Source of the DNA: Mesodorylaimus sp. YZB2_4 | Taxonomy: Eukaryota; Nematoda; Enoplea; Dorylaimida; Dorylaimidae | Length of the DNA stretch: 64,000 nucleotides | NCBI GenBank assembly: GCA_030248295.1 | Contig: JASANH010000863.1 | Coordinates: 248,001-312,000 of the forward strand | Reading direction: 5' to 3' | Shown here: positions 33,232-45,072 of the stretch, piece after piece | Layout: each line of letters starts with the position of its first letter | How positions within the stretch are numbered: the first letter of the stretch is position 1 | The notes under the pieces: generated by a model | The model's database searches: none | What the model was told of the DNA's origin: nothing | Seen by the model: only the letters and a program-made list of their open reading frames with translations | Translations under genes and position numbers: made by a program

Positions 33232-35592
33232 GTATGATGGGAAATAGATTATTCAAAGCGGGATTCGAGAAAATTTTGCTGAACTAGAACATAAAACAAG
33301 ACGTGCTTCGAAGTCATCTAAACAGAGCCAAGAATGAGGAGTCACCCTTTTACTCTTTTAGGTAAATCTTAAATCTTCAAGAAGCATTCGATTTTTTCAA
33401 CTCAATTTCTCATTGGGAAAAGGAATAAATGGCTATGATGATAATGCGCGCGTTGAATACGTTTGCCACCTCAGGGACATGCGACGTGCGTACATGCGAC
33501 GATTGAATGATCGGCGCGATTCGACGGCGTTCCATCGGCAGGGATCATATATAGCGCCCAAGCGAAAAATATCCTGGCTTCTTCAAGCTTCTTTTTTTAA
33601 AAAAAGCAGTGTAATCTGGTCTTTATATGAAATAGATTTTTTGGCTGAGTCATAATTTTACGCCCTTTCGTTTTTAAAAGTAGGTCATGGTTGGGTTTAG
33701 GTTTAGGGTAGATAACAGTTTTTAGGGTAGATAACATAACCAGAATTTAACATTATATAAACTCCAGGCCCGACCTCTATATTGGTGATAACGCAGGAAA
33801 CGCAAACCGAGCCGTGTGCTGCGTGTACAGTATATAAGTTCTTTTGTACATATAATTTCTTTTGGAGGGACCCAAACCGTTGTCCAGAGCGGGGTCAGAG
33901 GCGAGAAGACACAACCGGTGAATTGTGTACAGTTTATCATAGTTGACCCTGCTACGGTCACTGCCAGCCCTGAGTCAGAATTACATCACATTTCAGGTTT
34001 ACACAAAAAATCCTTGCATTTGGTTTGGTTTTTTGCAGCAAAATTTTATAAAGTTAGGATTAACTTGACTCACTCACTTTTTTAAAAGAATTTGCGAATC
34101 TGACCAGGCAACACGTTAATATAGCGTCGGTATTAGCGTTTGTAAAAATTCGACGCTGACTGAATTTGTGCATTGGCTACTAGTTAGCTTCAAACGTTTC
34201 ATTTAACTGTCACCTGCAAACCTATCCGTATTTTAAATTTTAGGTAACTGTTGGAAATCTTTTTCTCCGCCCAGTATTTCAAAGTAATTAATCCTGGCTG
34301 AGCCAAGTAGTTTTTATTTTTTGGCCTGCTTACTGTGCACGATGTACAATTATAACATGGTTTTTGGAAAGTTTTCTAAAAACTGCCATGATCCGAGCGC
34401 ATGCGGTCTATGTGTACAGTTTTATTTTTTGTCATTTTGTCAAGTCAGAATACCTGGAAATGTGTAAAGTTTTGTCATGTGTTTTTGATTTCGCAACGCG
34501 CATGATTTGGTACTGCATTTTTCTTGGTGACCCAGTTTCATGATCAGCCATCATTTCGTTTTTCATCTCTGTTCGTTATACGCCAATAAAATGTTCTCTG
34601 CACCCAGCCGCTTATTGGTCCAATGAAGGTGGTGCAAGTTGGCTGTCAAGGCTGCAGTCCGTCACTGGTCAAATTTGTGGACTCGTGCTACTGTGCAGTA
34701 TAGGGGTCCACATATTAGGTTGCAATTTTGATCAGTCTGTCAATAACTTAAAACAATTTTTCAAAATCCTATCGTAAGGGTCGTCGGATGCTACAGTAAG
34801 CCTGGGGTAAAAAATTATCGAAATCCATCAGCGGTTCAAAAATTGCATGTAGAACCCTTTATTCAGAAGTGTACAGTATAAGACTCATGTGAAACAAAGT
34901 CAATATTCTTTTAGAGCAGGAAGAACTGTCTTCTAGTACGAGCGTAATAAGTTGCTGCTTTGTTTTTCCCCCCATCCCTGTCGTTCCTGAGGACGGTCAA
35001 TTTTCGACTCTTCTCGCGAGCTCGTTGACGCTACCTTGCGTAAGCCTGGCAAGAGCGCGTGCTAGTCGCTACTCAGCTATGTCGGCGGTACCCCTTGGTA
35101 AGCATACCATACGGACTCCGTGCCTCGTGAGGGGAAGCCGGGTTTGAGAGCTTCCGGCCCCGTGAGGCCTCTGGTAATCCAGGGATGACGTGATGGCGAT
35201 TTGACAGGCGCCGTCCACAGTCAGGCGTGCAAGGCGCAGAAGAATTTTACCGTTTTCTCAGACGGCCACCACACCCTAATTACGGCGAGCGTTCATGAAT
35301 ACGACCTCAGATTTCAATGTCCAGGCGACTGGTTTCCAGCTGTGTCAAGAATACTGTGGCATGCTACTTTGTGTTACAATCATGGTGAACAGGAAGGTGA
35401 TCTTACTTTACATTATGTTGTCTTTTCTGCTGGACCAGATCTCGAAGATCTTGACTTCTCTCTGTAGATTCAAAGTTTTGAGGGGCTGTGTCCCACCGTC
35501 CCAGTTTTTTCTCCCGCCAAACGGTTTTTGATGTAATAACTGGCTGGCAGTCAGACTTGGTTTGCGACACGAACTGTAATCGTGCCTGCTTA
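33232..35592. other. Gene-poor stretch
   Basis: No supported gene. 34930-35230 has a distinct, GC-richer composition (GGGGAAGCCGGGTTTGAGAG, CCCGTGAGGCCTCTGGTAAT) that could be the end of an old retroelement. No frame supports it. Confidence 0.3.
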
Positions 35593-36106
35593 AGGCTCTT
35601 GTATACTGTATATTGCGTGCCGGCCAAAAAACGTCGGCGTCAAATGGAATTATCACGTGACCTCGGTGTGTTGCTCTCTAGGCATACTGTAGATCAAAAA
35701 GTTTTGCCAGTGCGCCTCGACTGGCAAAAGTCTGCAGTATTTCTCACCTTTTACTAAAAAAATAATAATTTCAATAGCTAATCGAGAACAAAAAAAACTT
35801 CACAAATGGATAGAGCATAGTTAAAAACCCAAAAACTTTAACACCTCTTCCTTTCTAGCCGCATTTCCGATTTTTAAAGACAATAAATCTTCTTGGTATT
35901 CCCGTTTGACGCCGGCGCCGTCAAATGGAAAGACCCTAAATTCCATTTGACGCCCAGCGTCAAAATAAAAACGGGTGGTCTTTTGACGCCGACAGATGTA
36001 TACTTTTCTTACTGTAAGCGTCATTTTTATGCTCAGGTTCAACATTTTGCAAAATGGTCCTGGCTGTGCGATTTCGACGCTTGACGCAGTATACAAGAGC
36101 CTTAGA
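35593..36106. repeat. Inverted-repeat (MITE-like) element
   Basis: TTAAGGCTCTTGTATACTGT at the left pairs with CGCAGTATACAAGAGCCTTA at the right. Inside, CCATTTGACGC/GCGTCAAATGG words form further small palindromes (35905-35975). Non-coding. Confidence 0.65.
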
Positions 36107-36149
36107 CCAGCCAACTAGACGCACAATGCTAAAGGACCATTTTCGCCGG

Positions 36150-36600
36150 CTAATAACTCAAGAACGGTTCGACAAAAATTTCTGATTTTTCGCACACTTT
36201 GCAGAATAGGCCGGGTCTACAATCTTGCCAATTTTTATCAAAATCTATCCAGCCGTCGTCGAGTTCAAGAACACGCGATTTCTTGTTCAGGGGGGAGAAG
36301 ACGAGGAGGAGGAGGATGAACATCAGCCTAGAGCAACAACCAGAGGTCGAAGAGTTGTAAATTTTAGTTTTTCTGAAAGCTTGGGCCTCTGGAATCTGCC
36401 TTTTGATATTCATTTTTTTAAAGCCTCAATTTCTGAAAAGTTATTCCTAAAAATAGTCCCTTTTTTGGCCTTTTTCATCCGTCGCTCGTCAGCTACTGGA
36501 CGGATTTCGATAAAAATTGACACGATAGCGGACCTGACCTATCTTGCGGAGCTTGCAAAAAAATAAACTTTTTGGGTTAATCCGTCCTTGAGTTATCGAT
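36150..36600. repeat. Inverted-repeat element, second family
   Basis: Ends are TAATAACTCAAGAACGG and CCGTCCTTGAGTTATCG, an inverted pair. Inner blocks (CAACAACCAGAGGTCG, CAATTTTTATCAAAATCT) recur in opposite orientation at 48608-48925. Confidence 0.65.
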
Positions 36601-36970
36601 TATTGAAAATATTTCGCTCAGAGTTGAGCGTCTCCTCCCGCTGCAAAGGCAGTTGGGGATGACGTGAAAAAGGGCCCATGGGAACTAGCTAGTATATAGC
36701 TCAGTTTTGGCAGTAAGCTTGTTTTGAAACCACGAGATACGCGGTTCGACTCCATCACTGCACTGAATTTTTGCTTTGTTTTTCTCGCGTGGCAGGGGCA
36801 CCTTACTGTGAACAAAGAATATGAGGGTGATCTTGGATTGTGTTTCCAAGTAGGGGATAAGCTATCGGATATGATAGGCGCATAAAAGAAGTAATGTTTT
36901 TTTTCCTGGCGTCTATATATACGGAGGGAGGGCGTTAAAAACGTTAAAAAACTCCCCCCCCTTGGAGAGA

Positions 36971-37403
36971 GTTAAAAAAGTTCGTAGCCTGAGTACCTTC
37001 CGCATGAGCTGCAGAAGTGAATTTTTAATTTACACTGCCACACATCCCACTAGAACCCCTGCAAGAAATTGCTCAGGCTGCTATCGATGAATAGGGATTC
37101 AAACAAATTGATCATCCACCATACAGTTCAGACCTGGCACCCAGCGATTACTACCTATTCGAAAAACCCAAAAAAAGTTTATTGTGGGGGGGGGGGGGAA
37201 GATTTTTGAGTGATGAGGAAGTGAAATCAGCGACTTAAGCGTTTTTTGGGGGGTGTGAGTAATCCTTCCTTTTAAGCGATATTCACGCGTTGCACGAAAG
37301 TGTGAACAAGTGCATTGGTCTCAGGAGATGTTATGTCGTAAAAGCATAATTATGGATTTGTATAGCTTCAATTAAAATGTGGTTTGGCTACGAACTTTTT
37401 GAG
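36971..37403 (+). pseudogene. Internally deleted mariner-family transposon with transposase remnant
   Basis: The inverted ends AAAAAAGTTCGTAGCC (36973) and GGCTACGAACTTTTTG (37388) enclose a fragment reading HPPYSSDLAPSDYYLFEKPK (about 37108-37167), the signature around the last catalytic Asp of mariner transposases, followed by a degraded tail with KCI/GDV-like residues. Stops and a G run break the frame and most of the transposase is gone. Confidence 0.75.
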
Positions 37404-37592
37404 CTCCCCTCGTTTCTACATATTTTTTAAAAAAGTGCATGCATTCGATCCTGTTAGGCGGACCGTACGAATAATCTCAGGCGCGCGGCTGCAAGTTCCG
37501 TTTGGGGTTTATGCTTTTCAGAGAATTGGATGTATATTAGTCAGTCACCTCATTTCTTAGTGGATCTATGCAGGGGCACGCAGTGTTCTGGT

Positions 37593-38336
37593 CGAAACTA
37601 GTTTTTAGCAAAAACGAAAAACGGTCTTATTATTTCCAAAAAAGTCTGATATGACAGATTCAAAACTTTTAGACCAGCCAATGCACAGAGTGGATAACCA
37701 GGGCTTAGGATGGCTGGTCTACTCGGCCGCACGATTAAAGGTCCTCTCATGCTGCTTGATGCACACAGTGTGTAATCACTAACACACAGATGCTTGTCGA
37801 TTTCAGCACCAAAGCCACATAGTCTGTGTGCTGCTGCTGTTTGGACAGGCTCCCCAAAGGATACCAGCTGTTTCACACGATGGCAACCTAAATATGCTGA
37901 AGCTCTAGCGCTGCGAGTAACGTGGTACAGCTTATGGGCAGATCCCAAGCCTTGAGTAACACTCGCAACAGTCTTTCCCCTTTCCAACTGTATGTTCATG
38001 GTCATGTTTCACTACATCAGGAATGATTTGCGTAGCCGGGGGTTGAACACTCGCTAGTAGTGCGCATTCAACCCGAGAGGCAGACACTTCGAGCCCACTA
38101 TGTAGACCACGAACTGGATCTCTCAATGACCCTCACGATTAGTCGTGGTGCTTATATTCATGCACGTTCCTCAGCCGTTGTATTCAGCTTGAGCACGTTT
38201 CCTAATCAGCCGTTGTTGCGATTTGCAGTGGCCGAGTAGACCAGCCATCCTAAGCCCTGGTTATCCACTCTGTGCATTGGCTGGTCTAAAAGTTTTGAGT
38301 CTGTCATAACAGACTCTTTCGGAAAGAATCGTTTGT
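37593..38336. mobile_element. TIR element, copy 1 (non-coding DNA transposon)
   Basis: The ends are long inverted repeats of at least 110 bp: ACTTTTAGACCAGCCAATGC ... GGATGGCTGGTCTACTCGGC at the left and its reverse complement at 38226-38315. The same ends and inner segments occur at 47083-47897. No transposase frame was found. Confidence 0.75.
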
Positions 38337-38689
38337 GGGTTCAAGAAATTCCAAATAATCCATATGACCGATAAAAAATGCTCCCGTCCCGAGGTTGAAT
38401 TGACTCATGCGAGATAGCTGGAGATTTTACATGAAGGCTCTCTGCGGTGCTGGATATGGGCAGAAAATCTTACTAAAAACCCTTGAACACGAACCTGCAG
38501 TTATGGCTACCTGCGCCCTTTTATGCGAAAATCGAACATGCGCTTTTTCGCAAGGAACACGTGTCTGCCTGCCTGCTAACATTGTCTGCGCAACTTGGCG
38601 CTACCGCCAGCGGATTCTACAGAACGTAGAAAATCAAAATATTGCGCATTAGTCATCTTGCGTGGTGCCCAAACGTACCCAAACGTAAA
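38337..38689. other. 5' flank of the NERD-helicase ORF
   Basis: No gene seen. The frame of the downstream ORF stays open back to about 38642 without an ATG. Confidence 0.4.
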
Positions 38690-41131
38690 ATGCAATTTCT
38701 TGGCCCTGCTCGAACGACGTTTAATACATTCAGTCAGCTTTTAGATTATTCTTTGAACACTTATTGGCCAAATTGGAAAAATTTTCGTGAACCTGAAAAT
38801 TATTTAATTCCACCCATTTTTGTGTATAAATTTGCGAATAAGAGTGACTGGGATATTGAAAATGAAAGAAAACTAGCACCTGTTTCATTCCATCGGCTTA
38901 GTATTGATCGTCAATCAGATGAAGCTGAGCACGTAGTATTCGAAGCCGTTTATCAGCTAGTCCAAGAAAAATTTGAAGCGCCTTTTTTGGCTGTGCAAGG
39001 TTTAAACATTGATGCGGTAAAAAGTCATTTAGTGCACATTTTCCCAAACCTCGACTCGAATGCATTAGAAAGATATAAAAGATGCATTCGTCAATACGAC
39101 TTCGTCTTAATCGGACCTAATGTGGGACTTGTGGTCATAGAAGTGAAAAGTTCATATTTTACTCAAGCCAGGGATTTTTCTCCAACAAATAAATATTTAC
39201 CTGACGGACTCATTGATGGTCTGGAACAATTAGATTCATTCAATATATTTCTAGAATTCTTGCAACAATGCACTGGAATGACATTCCAGAAAGATACTCA
39301 AATTTCTAAAATTTTATTCACTCGTAATTTAGAGCGCAAACGATTCAATGACTGGCTCGATAATTTGGACAACACGAGCCGTGAGATATCAGCTAAGAAA
39401 TTTTGTACAGCTGAGCATTGGTTTTGCGAAGATCTGGAAAATTGTCTGGCAGACCAGAAAAAAGCGCCTCTTTACTCCAAAATAAAAGAAGTTTTAAAAT
39501 GTGGTCATTCAATAACGAACGAAATATTTGAAAAGTATGCTGCTGTTATTGCTGGATTGGCTTCTCTGACAATAGTGACAACACGAACTGATCTGGCTGC
39601 CAGTTTAAATTCTTTAAAGCTGGCAGAATGCAAAGCAGTACTTCAGGAAAGTGATCGAGTTCAAAGTCAAGATCCGCTGGGAACTCTAGAAGCTGCTTCG
39701 GCGAGTAGGGTCCCGAAACGAGCAAAAATCACGAACTCGTCACGGGCCGCAATGGCAGTTGAACATTGTTCGAAACTTATTGTACTCACTTCGCAACAAC
39801 AGGAAGTGTTGAATGGTCCCAATTGGCAATTTATTATCGGCCCTGCGGGAGTTGGTAAAACTGTTATTTTACAAGAAAAGGCCATTCGACTAGTTCGTCG
39901 AAAGCAATCAGTTCTAATATTAGCGCCAAGAAATTATATGGACAGATATACAGAATTATTGGCGACTGTTGGAGGCGATTTTGCTGTTTATTCTTGGACT
40001 GATATTATTACAACAACTTACCAAAAACTCGTCGAATATAAAACCAATTTACAGCACCTCCGGCTGAAACAAATTTTGGAAACAACTGTCGCTAATAAAC
40101 CATACGCGTGCAGAGAGGTTTACAACTTTCTTCAGAGAACTTTCTTTAAAAATGGATGGTTGGATGAGATTCTTGAATTTATGCTGACTCACGATCATAT
40201 TCTGATCGACGATGCCTTCGATGAAGAAAAGTACAAGGGTGTTCATCCTGTAACGGGTCTTCATCTCATCGTTCTCATAATGGCATTTGCTCGAGTCAAG
40301 CAGTTGCAAGACAAGACGATTTGGGTAGCATTTGATTATCATTTTAAGGATGACGATTCCTGGCGCTTATCCACAGCAAAGAAAAAGGATCATTTTATGA
40401 CATTAACTTGTTTCCTGAAAATGTTTGCCAGCATTGACGATGATCTATCGACGTGGTTAAACGACCGAGAACGCATTCTTCTGGTTAAGAAGTTTGGCGA
40501 TTATGACAAGTCGGGAATCTATCAGTCAGCAGTTGTATTGAAGCAAGTTATGCGGTACCCTGAAAATATATTCCGGGCTCTCTATGACTCTGAGGATGGT
40601 TGGCTGAAATGTGTTGATCGACCAATACTCGGCCATAAGTTGCAAGGACTGTGCACTTGCGTCGACAAGTCGTGTGAAAAATTTTCGCATGCAATTGATA
40701 CATTGTGGAAGCTTGTCGAAGCTGAACTGATTTGTATGGACAAGAACGAGGTAAGTTTTGAACACGTGGCTGTTATTATGGGCAGTTGGAGCGGGGCTGG
40801 CCTCCAGAGACAAAAGCCGGCAGAAATAATTTTGGAAAAAGATTATTTAATTGATTGTTACAAAAACTCAATGGCAACTATTTGTTCTGGGATTAATTTT
40901 GGTAAAGGCGAAAGGTTAGCCATGTTTAATTGGTATGAAGTGGCCTCACTAGAGTTCCCGTTCGTTATCTATACAGCGTGTTTTCCATCCAGCGGTACAG
41001 TCAGCAGCGATTTGGAACATACACGATATCGTGTTTGCAGCAGAGCGACTGAAAAACTGATCAACTTACGGGTCACATACGACGTGTATGACTGTTTCCC
41101 AACACAAACGCGACCATTGCATAATTTTTGA
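38690..41131 (+). CDS. Intronless NERD-like nuclease / SF1 (UvrD-like) helicase protein
   Basis: 813 codons without an intron, from the first ATG (38690) to TGA. N-terminal part: RQYDFVLIGPNVGLVVIEVKS, with D137, E151 and K153 forming the D...E-x-K pattern of NERD/PD-(D/E)XK nuclease-related domains. C-terminal part: Walker A IIGPAGVGKT (about residue 385), a motif-Ia-like LILAPRNYM, Walker B HILIDDAFDE (about residue 505) and a motif-VI-like RVCSRATEKLINL (about residue 781), the pattern of UvrD/DUF2075 superfamily I helicases. Bacterial NERD-helicase fusions and Schlafen-group helicases are built similarly. A nucleic-acid-processing or defence role is inferred. Single-exon structure among intron-bearing neighbours suggests a retrocopy or a horizontally acquired gene. 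Codon use is AT-rich but not obviously decayed. Confidence 0.72.
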   Translation: MQFLGPARTTFNTFSQLLDYSLNTYWPNWKNFREPENYLIPPIFVYKFANKSDWDIENERKLAPVSFHRLSIDRQSDEAEHVVFEAVYQLVQEKFEAPFLAVQGLNIDAVKSHLVHIFPNLDSNALERYKRCIRQYDFVLIGPNVGLVVIEVKSSYFTQARDFSPTNKYLPDGLIDGLEQLDSFNIFLEFLQQCTGMTFQKDTQISKILFTRNLERKRFNDWLDNLDNTSREISAKKFCTAEHWFCEDLENCLADQKKAPLYSKIKEVLKCGHSITNEIFEKYAAVIAGLASLTIVTTRTDLAASLNSLKLAECKAVLQESDRVQSQDPLGTLEAASASRVPKRAKITNSSRAAMAVEHCSKLIVLTSQQQEVLNGPNWQFIIGPAGVGKTVILQEKAIRLVRRKQSVLILAPRNYMDRYTELLATVGGDFAVYSWTDIITTTYQKLVEYKTNLQHLRLKQILETTVANKPYACREVYNFLQRTFFKNGWLDEILEFMLTHDHILIDDAFDEEKYKGVHPVTGLHLIVLIMAFARVKQLQDKTIWVAFDYHFKDDDSWRLSTAKKKDHFMTLTCFLKMFASIDDDLSTWLNDRERILLVKKFGDYDKSGIYQSAVVLKQVMRYPENIFRALYDSEDGWLKCVDRPILGHKLQGLCTCVDKSCEKFSHAIDTLWKLVEAELICMDKNEVSFEHVAVIMGSWSGAGLQRQKPAEIILEKDYLIDCYKNSMATICSGINFGKGERLAMFNWYEVASLEFPFVIYTACFPSSGTVSSDLEHTRYRVCSRATEKLINLRVTYDVYDCFPTQTRPLHNF

Positions 41132-43019
41132 AAATACTTGAAACATTCTGCGCTCACATGTCAGACCTTGTCAGCTCTGTGTATGTACTTGTGCACCTGG
41201 TCACATGTTTCTAAATATTTATTAGGCTTCGGCCTCGTCTGCCCTCTTTGCATAACTTTGTAGTATCAGTGCCTGCGCAAACTGTTTTTGTAGGTGCTGT
41301 GAACAATTTGAGTTGTAATAGAATTTTATCCCCTTTTTTTGGCACAACTTGCACATTTTTTAAAGATTTGAGGAGCCTGTGCACTACAGGAGTAAGATTT
41401 TATGGGTCTGTTCCTGTTGAGCTTATGAATGGAATTTGTCTGACATGCAGTCAAACACTGGCTGCCTACGAAAAATGCACATCCTAGATACTCAAGCTTT
41501 GTACAAATATGCGATATACAGTATGATACATGTGCGGGTTGAGGGCCAGGGTGGAATGTGTTATCCTCTTGAATGATGAAGGATAAACAGAGAAGGGATG
41601 GCCGCCAGAGGCTCCACCCTGCGATCTTCACAAGCGTCACTTTGGTAGATGACTCGTTCTTAGTGTACATTGATTCTCAATTGTAATCGTAAACTTTCTG
41701 CAACTCCTACCGATTGGTTTCGAAAGATTGCAGTCAACAATACTCCAGCATAGCAACTTCTCCTTTCGAACATTTTTGTTTTCCATGAAAGCAAATGTCC
41801 CAGAAGCATTTTGATCCAATGTGATCAGATTCTATTAGGTACTAAAATGCTCTCTTTTTTCAGTGCAGAATCATTAGCTATTCATGTTACCTGATTTTAA
41901 CACCCTACAGGGTTAGTGCGAGTAAATTGGTAGCATGGCTAGATCGACTCAATGGTTTGAATTATGAGAGGACGAGCCTGGCATGTCGGTATTCTGATGG
42001 TATGACGAACGGTACATGGTCGTTCCCGACACGCCACTCTGAGCTTTTGGTTTCACAATCTGATAAAGGGAGAGGCGAAATTATGCGCGCAAATTCATCA
42101 TAGGATTTACTTTACATGTGTATGTTGCATGTGTACTGCATGAGTGCATGTGTGCATGTGTACTTAGTATGTTCCATGCCGCATGATACTGTACATACTG
42201 CCAGTACGTTACGTTACATTCGTAACAGCCAGCATGTCCTGATGGTCTGACTAGATAAATGCCGATATACATATACTGTAAATTTAAAAAAATGGCGCGC
42301 ACTTAAAATTAGAAAGGCAGATTGGAAACCGAAATACACTCTATGCAGATTGGCATCTTGGGGAGTCAAAAAAATGAGGTCCTGAAGGGCAAGACTGATG
42401 AGAAGCTTCGGTCTTGTCTTCAAGGCACCCTGAGACTGTGATTGCGTCTTGATTGAAGCTGGTGTGAGGCATGGATACAGAAAAGCGAAAAAGAAGGACC
42501 ATTTCCATTCAGTTGCTTCCTAAAGTTGACAGAGATCTGACCGCTTTGTTCTAGTCTAATCTACTGTAGCTCTCAATGCGGCTTAGCGGCCGCGTCAGCC
42601 GTGGAGTAGATGGGGTACCTACCTACGGCTTCGCTACATCTTGTTTTTTTACAGTACAGCCGTTCGAAACCTCTGGGTCAAAAGGTGCTTCCGTGAATCT
42701 TTGATTCCCCCACTGAAACGGTAGTTCCCCTCCTAGACATCGCTTGACAAAAAAAAAGCCCACGAGGGGCGCCTCGCATGCACATGACTTCATGAGCACA
42801 ACGGACTCTTTTGTATGTTTGAATGTAATTTGCCCCTGTTGGCCTGTCAGGGGACAAAACTGGGGTTTGAAAGTGAAATTATCATACTACCTATCTATTT
42901 ATTTCTTGCCGAAACACATTAATGTGCACTCTGAGACAGCAAGCCACATAAGGTATAACGCAAAGCACAAAACAAGAGAAAAACCATTAAAAGTCGTCAG
43001 AGAAACATGATCGATGAAC
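41132..43019. other. Intergenic, nothing recognised
   Basis: Includes the 3' flank of the NERD-helicase gene and a TG/CATG-rich patch at 42110-42190 (repeated CATGTGTA words). No gene seen. Confidence 0.4.
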
Positions 43020-43790
43020 TTATAAAATTATTGACTTAGACAAAGCTTTTTGAAACATATTTCTATCTGTAATCGAGGTAACTTCATATGGCAACAAGTT
43101 CCATGCATTCATAGAGCTGTACAAAAAACTTTGCTTGACACGTTCGTAGTTTGGGATCGGGACAATCAAGTGGTGAGGTTCAGTCAAACGAGCACTAAAA
43201 CGTAAACCTGAGTCCGTGTAATATTTGTGGAACTGGCATAATTTAAGACATTTTCTACGATCACAAAGTGAAGACCACCCGATCTGACTAAGTCCAGTCT
43301 CATACGACACGTTCCAATCTTTCAAAATCATACACAGCGCAAAAAATTGGAATCGCTCAAGCTCCTGAATATCTTTTTTCAAAACGGGGTCCCAAGATAC
43401 ACATCCGTATTCAAGAACTGATCTTACACTCGCTTTGTAAACAGTAACTAAAGCTTGGGACGAAACCGAACGACCAAATTTGCGATTAATGGCACCAATC
43501 ATGAAATTTGCCCGTCTGCTAACTTCAAAAACATGATCAGAAAACTTCATATCGTGATCAAAACGAGCTCCAAGGTATCTGACACAGTTCGAAACATGCA
43601 AAGATGCATTATTCAAAAAAAGGGAGATTTTTCTGAAGTCTGGGCTAGGACCATAACAAGAAATCAAAACCTGCGTTTTAGTCGGGTTGAGATTCCGTCC
43701 AGCCAACGTAATTCATTCTAAAATAAAATCCAAGGCAGGTTGCGCCAATCGATGAACATCGTCCAGTGCATTTGAAGGAACCATCAGAAG
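43020..43790 (-). pseudogene. 5'-truncated LINE (jockey/CR1-like) reverse transcriptase C-terminus
   Basis: Reads LAGRNLNPTKTQVLISC, VRYLGARFDHDMKFSDHV, RRANFMIGAINRKFGR and KASVRSVLEYGCVSWDP, the conserved region after the RT palm of non-LTR retrotransposons (lN-x-x-K-T-x-x-l, YLG, R-x-l-EYG). Upstream it continues as DDVHRLAQPALDFILE but is broken by an in-frame TGA near 43720. The catalytic core is absent, as expected for 5' truncation. Confidence 0.8.
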
Positions 43791-43912
43791 AATGGTGTGT
43801 GATGTGGATGATTGAATGGTTTGTGATGTGGAGTTGCACCGGCGCAGATTAAACACAGTATTTGCTAAGTTTGGATAGGATTAGTAGATTCATACCATCA
43901 TCAAATAGTTAT

Positions 43913-44313
43913 TTCTTTATTTTTTTAATGTTTTGGGCTGGAGCCCGTTTTGCCTACAGCCAACCAACAGTCAAACCTTCTAAGCAAGGCTGTACAGCGT
44001 CCCTCTGTGCGTCTGCACTTAGAGCACCTCCAAGCGAGGGCATCCTGGACTAGACACTGGCGGGCGGGCTTTGAACCCTGCCCGTGTTCGACAGACGAGA
44101 CTGTCTCATCGTTTGACTCTCGTCTCTCCACTCGGAGTACCTCAACGATAGGTACTGGGTGAGTCACCCACACAGCCTGGCGTGCAAGGTCAGCGAGGGT
44201 TTACGGTTCGCAAACCGACCTCCATCACTGGGGATCGAGCCTGGACGAGCCCAGCCACTCACTCCCAAGCAATAAGGAGAGACGAATGCCGAACCGCTGC
44301 AGCACCGCGACCA
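43913..44313 (-). mobile_element. Full-length tRNA-derived SINE with a perfect 17-bp target duplication
   Basis: Flanked on both sides by CATCATCAAATAGTTAT (43896-43912 and 44314-44330), which fixes the 401-bp element exactly. Read on the minus strand it begins GGTCGCGGTGCTGCAGCGG, with an A-box-like start and a GGCTCGATCCCCAG B-box about 80 bp in, and ends in an A-rich tail. The long target duplication indicates LINE-driven target-primed insertion. Confidence 0.88.
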
Positions 44314-44658
44314 CATCATCAAATAGTTATGGCCGAATCCGTTGGTCTTATTTGAGAAAATGCGATATGTTTGTACGAGTATGCCAAGAAACCATAACTC
44401 ACTCGAATCGATCTCATATGGTTTTAAGTCATTTCAACCCTGCGTCTCGAACATGAGGGTGCCCTCCCGATGCCTCTGCAAACGTGGGCCCCATTAGCAA
44501 GAAATTAGTGCTGGAACATGAATGACTCCTCGATTGGCGATATCGACGCGACGCAACGTATCAGTTTCCTGGTTGATTACTGTAGTTCTCCAGCAGACTG
44601 TACGACAGGGCAGGCCGGGCGGCGTCGCTGAAAGTACATTATTTTGCAGCAACAGGAG

Positions 44659-45072
44659 TCACCGTAAAAACCCCATATTTCCAGCACCACCCCCCCCCCG
44701 CAGGGGTGCTACAGTACGATGTCTAGATCTACCATTTTCTATGGGTGCATGCTCAGTTTCCATCTGCAGCGGTTCGGGAGTTTTCGTGAATAAAACTACT
44801 TTTTGCCGAACTTTCCAAGTTTTTAACCTGGAAACGCGCAGAAAGGCGCGCAAAAAGGAATCCCAGTCATCGATTTGAGTCATCAGAAAAAGTGAACTCC
44901 GATCTTCGTCATCTTCTGCTAGCCAGGTACGCTTCGACTTCAAGTTTTGGGGTAAGATACGCACACAGCTCCAAAGCGCGAAAGGAATGAAAGTTGCTGA
45001 GCAAAGACAACGCTTTGTACACAAAGCATATCGAAAATTTTCCCCGCTGGACGAGCTAGCAAGTGACATCAT
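44659..45072 (-). CDS. Candidate first exon of an unrecognised protein
   Basis: From ATG 45072 the frame reads FRYALCTKRCLCSATFIPFA, LAEDDEDRSSLFLMTQIDDW and DSFLRAFLRVSR, with protein-like composition. A donor-like AG|GTTAAA at about 44835 may end the exon; the rest of the frame to 44659 looks random and runs into a C run. It points away from the TMEM45 exon at 45817, so the two could share a promoter. No family recognised. Confidence 0.35.
   Translation of the reverse strand: MMSLASSSSGENFRYALCTKRCLCSATFIPFALWSCVRILPQNLKSKRTWLAEDDEDRSSLFLMTQIDDWDSFLRAFLRVSRLKTWKVRQKVVLFTKTPEPLQMETEHAPIENGRSRHRTVAPLRGGGGAGNMGFLR

Noticed and set aside
33722-35500. Scattered 80-90-codon ORFs
   Set aside because: No domain, no splice partners and no codon bias visible by eye.
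37598-38005. 135-codon minus-strand ORF
   Set aside because: Lies inside the TIR element and includes its inverted-repeat end; no transposase motif.
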